Part shown: one piece after another, positions 7,301 to 9,016 of the stretch
How positions within the stretch are numbered: the stretch's first letter is position 1
Layout: every line of letters begins with the position of its first letter
Source: Anaerolineae bacterium
GTDB lineage: Bacteria; Chloroflexota; Anaerolineae; Aggregatilineales; Aggregatilineaceae
Assembly (NCBI GenBank): GCA_016929355.1
Contig: JAFGJA010000561.1
Span: forward strand, 1 to 9,016
DNA: 9,016 nt
Direction: 5' to 3'
Program-made: the position numbers and the translations under genes
Notes under the pieces: model-generated
Seen by the model: the letters and a program-made list of their open reading frames with translations, nothing else
Told to the model about the DNA's origin: nothing
Database searches by the model: none

Positions 7301-7700
7301 TACGATTCCGGCATCATTCCCGTTATTGAATGTGGATGCGAGTAAGGTGGAGCGGGTATTGTTGAATCTGGTCGATAATGCGCTCAAGTTCACCCCGGCT
7401 GATGGGTATGTGTCGCTTACGGCGCACGATCCCGGCACGATGGGCGCAGAGGATCACTTTGTGCGGATCGAGGTGTGTGATACCGGCCCTGGTGTGCCGG
7501 ATCAGCATAAAGAGCGGTTGTTTGATCGCTTCGCGCAGATTGACGATCAACGCGGCCACCGGCGCGGGACGGGCCTCGGTTTGACCTTCTGTAAGCTGGC
7601 GGTTGAGGCGCACGGCGGCCAAATCTGGATCGAGGATAATCCGCAGGGCGGGGCGATCTTCGCGTTCACGCTGCCGGTGTTCGTTGATCCTGAGTCGTAA
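4323..7700 (+). CDS. Membrane sensor histidine kinase, multi-pass TM-GAF-GAF-GAF-PAS-HisKA-HATPase
   Basis: This is a 1125-residue kinase. About 235 N-terminal residues form a multi-pass membrane domain with hydrophobic stretches near 9-26, 33-52, 58-73, 80-100, 113-134, 152-178, 193-212 and 214-235. I do not recognise the domain by name, though it is laid out like the MASE-type sensor domains. Three GAF domains follow at about 248-408, 415-578 and 590-745; each begins after a helix with a D/Q-x-L-x-x-L-x-x-[LVI]-S pattern and ends in a short helix of the I-x-N-A-x-L type. A PAS domain covers about 750-880. H898 (MIVHDLRGP) is the phospho-acceptor, with the N box at N1015/N1019, G1 DTGPGVP (D1053) and G2 GTGLGL (1082-1087), all intact. 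No receiver domain is attached. GAGGGG at 4308-4313 lies 9 bases before the ATG. The catalytic half is clearly paralogous to the preceding kinase, and the two genes probably form one transcript. Confidence 0.93.
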   Translation: MTIQRTKNLLSGGVGVLMIIALGMNVPDTASLDMAVWLFYAGLVALMLNLGTMFNEGIVSPASTAALMAYLTLGEDGTVDGALWCVTVGALVGNLVWLLRTVPTTQSRRQYTRVIRGILVGMAQMTLSLIVGDWVYRLFGGTLPLEWLDHADVIPLIALVISYLATYLGILFLDVYIVWQKLPRAVLKTWQGSIEAILLPLPFGVVGALAYHNLSQLAFLILIGGLLIIVTGVNLFSRTQARFQQQVDELSALSVVSRAMRANLDLTALLDLVYEQTTHLLHVGNFTIALFDANRNMLYFPLNVRDHTPTPLEPSAFGKGLIEYVIEQKEPLLIPNQVPRRAGLMSRTPPLMPVYSWIGVPLLAADRVLGCMVVYSSATDRHFRRNDLQLLTTIAAQVGIAVDNAQLYKQAQDRVVQLATLNNVSTILSGTLDVEQILDMVGSSAVAISGCQAVALYMWWNAAHQALTLTRRTGLSEHFADDAPRPLLLDIDDLQRRRQPLLVSDSHIDQRVQTGLLKTMDREYKRAWAEFLLRKGDELAGIIVFYYNDPRDFDKEEIELLRNFVNQAALAISNARLYTQTDEALNRRIDQLSALAEISRELASTLELEGLFQLVLDRAIEATQSQTGALWLRPASGEKAPSLVAWRGFSPIEALNQITPLVGPIAQTYQTGYPTLIPDVHQDDRLSLPDVTTRAQLNVPIMRGETVLGVISLGSERAHGYGQEDMLFVRQLATQAQIAINNARLFSDIEEARDRLQLILDSMREGVILISAPGRIALANPRVERMLGLSPQHIMSAPLGTLLKNPALHVAERLGFQPETLLHLIKNLDQGRWEESSRDGNRITFQIAAPKRRFIDRANAPVRDEQGRVIGLLMVFVDVTDQHELAQAREDLGNMIVHDLRGPLTAITTSLKLLNEFVSPEDRMGVVVKQTTETSLRAVRKLLNLVDSLLDISKLESGVIDLDCEPSALRPMGDSALDELAPLAQQLNVTLTNTIPASFPLLNVDASKVERVLLNLVDNALKFTPADGYVSLTAHDPGTMGAEDHFVRIEVCDTGPGVPDQHKERLFDRFAQIDDQRGHRRGTGLGLTFCKLAVEAHGGQIWIEDNPQGGAIFAFTLPVFVDPES

Positions 7701-7716
7701 GGCAAAAGCATTTAAC

Positions 7717-7743
7717 CGCAGAGAACGCGGAAATCGCAGAGAA
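7717..7743 (+). repeat. Three tandem 9-mers of the CGCAGAG type
   Basis: Three 9-base units sit head to tail: CGCAGAGAA (7717-7725), CGCGGAAAT (7726-7734) and CGCAGAGAA (7735-7743). The outer units are identical and the middle one differs at three or four positions. Intergenic repeats built on CGCAGAG or CACAGAG units, often followed by an inverted copy, are common in environmental bacterial genomes, and this looks like a decayed or short member. Confidence 0.6.
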
Positions 7744-7768
7744 AAATCAAAATTCTCCGTATTTTCCG
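7728..7768 (+). repeat. Imperfect inverted repeat/hairpin between kinase and rRNA methyltransferase genes
   Basis: The segment 7728-7743 and the complement of 7753-7768 agree at 12 of 16 positions, with one further G-U pair possible in RNA; the loop is 9 bases. The outer six pairs (CGGAAA with TTTCCG) and the inner five (GAGAA with TTCTC) are perfect. The stem could end the kinase transcript, or fold in the leader of the methyltransferase gene, whose ATG is 15 bases after it. There is no T-run directly after the stem, so it is not a classical intrinsic terminator. Confidence 0.45.
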
Positions 7769-7783
7769 ATTGATGGAGATTGT

Positions 7784-8617
7784 ATGACAACTGACAACCT
7801 GGACGCGCTGGTCAAGCAACTGGCCGGGGCAAAAAAATATCGCGCGATTGGTATCTCGGAGGATACGGTGCGCGATATTCTGATCACTGAACTGGAACGC
7901 CAGCCGAACGAAAAAGCCGCGATCCAATCTGCCAAGCGTAAACTGCATGAAGTCATGGCGCTGTACCTGGGTGATCCTGATTATGAGCGTGCGGTGCATG
8001 AACTCGAAGCGGCGTTTGCGACTGATAAGGCTACTGCGGGCGAGACGAACGCGGTCAAAGCGACCTGTGCGCAGTTGATGGCGATCCACGATTCGACGCG
8101 CGAACGTTTGCCCCTGCTGGATACATTCTACGCGCAGATTTTCGCGGTCACGGGTACGCCGGAAACGGTGCTGGATATTGCCTGCGCGCTGAATCCGTTG
8201 GCGATTCCCTGGATGGGTTTACCGGAAAACGCACAGTTCTACGCCTACGACATTCACCAGCAGCGCGTAGATTTTCTGAACGCTTACTTTACGCTGCAAG
8301 GGATCGGTGGCGGTGCGTTTAACCGCGATATTCTGGTGCAATATCCGGTTGAATCCGGCGATGTGGCGTTTTTGCTGAAGGAGATTCACCGCATGGAGAA
8401 GCGGCGCAAAGGGATCGTGCTGCCGCTATTGGATGCGCTGGAGGTGCGTTGGATTGTGCTGTCATCACCGACCAAAAGCCGCACCGGACGGCGCACGATG
8501 AAGGATACCTACCAACAGCAGGTGCAGGGGCTTCTCGCGGATCGGGATTGGTCCATCACCGAGATCGAGTTCGAGAACGAACTGATTTACTGCGTGGATA
8601 AAAACGCCCATGAGTGA
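7784..8617 (+). CDS. 16S rRNA (guanine-1405-N7)-methyltransferase homologue, Arm/Rmt/Sgm family
   Basis: Enzymes of this family use SAM to methylate N7 of G1405 in the 30S decoding site, which blocks 4,6-disubstituted deoxystreptamine aminoglycosides. The 277-residue protein can be aligned by eye along its length with RmtB and ArmA (about 250-257 residues). The N-terminal helical region carries KKYRA (18-21 and A21; RmtB has SKKYRAL) and AKRKLHEV (50-57). The signature IHDSTRERLPLLDTFY (101-116) corresponds to HASTKERLAELDTLY of RmtB. SAM motif I is VLDIACALNPLA (129-140), against DIACGLNPLA in RmtB; D156 (YDIHQQ) follows. VAFLLK (194-199) precedes the loop SSPTKSRTGRR (227-237), the counterpart of SFPTRSLGGRG, and ENELIYCVDKN (264-274) matches TELIYLIKKN. 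GGAG at 7775-7778 supports the start. Oddities are A135 in place of the motif-I glycine and a 25-residue-longer chain. The assignment to the family is strong; activity at G1405 is inferred. Confidence 0.88.
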   Translation: MTTDNLDALVKQLAGAKKYRAIGISEDTVRDILITELERQPNEKAAIQSAKRKLHEVMALYLGDPDYERAVHELEAAFATDKATAGETNAVKATCAQLMAIHDSTRERLPLLDTFYAQIFAVTGTPETVLDIACALNPLAIPWMGLPENAQFYAYDIHQQRVDFLNAYFTLQGIGGGAFNRDILVQYPVESGDVAFLLKEIHRMEKRRKGIVLPLLDALEVRWIVLSSPTKSRTGRRTMKDTYQQQVQGLLADRDWSITEIEFENELIYCVDKNAHE

Positions 8618-9016
8618 TGCTGCTAACTTATCCGACGATCTGCACGACGAGATTCTAGATCGGCTGGACCACTACCGGCAGTTTCTCAGTGTGGCTGATC
8701 AGGAACGGTTGATCGCGGCGTTGGAACGGCCACGCCTTCCGGCATTGCGCGTCAATACGCTCAAGATCGCGGAGCCGGTGGCGCGGGAGCGTTGGCCTGC
8801 GTGGTATGGCTGGGAGATCGAACCCGTGCCGTTTTGTGCGGCGGGCTGGCAAATTCGGCAAAGGGATGAGCCAGGGCAGCGCATGGGGGATACGCTCGAA
8901 TTTCAGCACGGTTATTACTATATTCAAGATGCCGCTTCGATGCTCCCGGCAGAGATGTTTAGCGAGCACGATGCACCCCTGATTCTCGATCTGGCGGCGG
9001 CTCCCGGTGGCAAAAC
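8610..9016 (+). CDS. RsmF/YebU-like 16S rRNA m5C methyltransferase (3' truncated)
   Basis: The frame starts with ATG at 8610, inside the last codons of the preceding gene (8-bp overlap), and stays open to the window edge, giving 135 codons. It belongs to the NOL1/NOP2/Sun family of RNA cytosine-5 methyltransferases. After a helical head come LRVNTLKI (46-53), YGWEIEPVPFCAAGWQI (66-82), then GYYYIQDAASMLP (101-113) and motif I LDLAAAPGGK (126-135) at the cut edge. The WC/FC-containing strand and the YIQ-x-A-S-S/x-MLP segment fit RsmF (E. coli YebU, m5C1407 of 16S rRNA; the Thermus enzyme also modifies C1400 and C1404) better than RsmB. The catalytic cysteines lie beyond the window. No Shine-Dalgarno sequence precedes the ATG, so translation is probably coupled to the G1405 methyltransferase gene. 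Confidence 0.87.
   Translation, partial: MSDAANLSDDLHDEILDRLDHYRQFLSVADQERLIAALERPRLPALRVNTLKIAEPVARERWPAWYGWEIEPVPFCAAGWQIRQRDEPGQRMGDTLEFQHGYYYIQDAASMLPAEMFSEHDAPLILDLAAAPGGK

Noticed and set aside
7728..7768. A classical intrinsic terminator after the second kinase
   Set aside because: The stem has a mismatched centre and no run of T follows it, so I list it only as an inverted repeat.
7784..8617. Assignment to the A1408 (NpmA/Kam) aminoglycoside methyltransferase family
   Set aside because: The blocks H-x-S-T-x-E-R-L, DIAC-x-LNPLA and SxPTKS belong to the G1405 family; the N-terminal helical extension also fits G1405 enzymes rather than NpmA.
8610..9016. Assignment of the last gene as RsmB (m5C967)
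   Set aside because: The visible part lacks the NusB-like N-terminal domain of RsmB, and the short head followed by RVNTLK, the FC strand and YIQDAASMLP fits RsmF better.
1..9016. tRNA, rRNA, CRISPR array, insertion sequence or integron features
   Set aside because: I found no cloverleaf, no regularly spaced direct repeats, no transposase or integrase reading frame and no terminal inverted repeats with a target duplication.

Overview
The window is a dense stretch of bacterial chromosome of moderately high GC. It holds seven protein-coding genes, one tiny ORF, and no RNA gene, CRISPR array or transposase that I can see. The gene style (long cytoplasmic or membrane histidine kinases stacked with GAF domains, short gaps, and an Arm/Rmt-type 16S rRNA methyltransferase) suggests an environmental Chloroflexota (Anaerolineae-like) genome. 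That assignment is an inference from gene content; the window has no marker gene to prove it.

Layout, left to right. (1) The 3' part of a YhhY-like GNAT acetyltransferase (1-276), a 27-codon ORF overlapping its stop (273-356), and a small-molecule-type SAM methyltransferase (378-1136), all on the plus strand. (2) A convergent gene on the minus strand (1111-2025) for a nicotinamidase/isochorismatase-family cysteine hydrolase, whose 3' end overlaps the methyltransferase by 26 bp. (3) A 137-bp divergent intergenic region (2026-2162), AT-rich compared with its surroundings and carrying nested inverted repeats, from which the hydrolase and a kinase run apart. (4) Two tandem paralogous sensor histidine kinases: a soluble GAF-GAF-PAS kinase of 712 aa and a membrane kinase of 1125 aa with a multi-pass N-terminal domain followed by three GAF domains and a PAS domain. 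Neither has a receiver domain, and no response regulator gene lies in the window. (5) An 83-bp gap with a tandem 9-mer repeat and an imperfect hairpin. (6) A gene for a 16S rRNA m7G1405 methyltransferase homologue (Arm/Rmt/Sgm family, known for high-level aminoglycoside resistance), overlapping by 8 bp the start of an RsmF/YebU-like 16S rRNA m5C methyltransferase gene that runs off the right edge.

The most notable unit is the last one. Two enzymes whose characterised relatives modify neighbouring nucleotides of the ribosomal decoding site (G1405, and C1407 or nearby cytosines) appear to be translated as a coupled pair, in what looks like a chromosomal setting free of visible mobile DNA. In other bacteria these two modifications are known to interfere with each other, so the pairing suggests a dedicated A-site modification module, either for intrinsic resistance or for native ribosome maturation. 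The kinases upstream may sense cytoplasmic and membrane signals together, but nothing in the sequence ties them directly to the rRNA methyltransferases beyond adjacency and shared direction.
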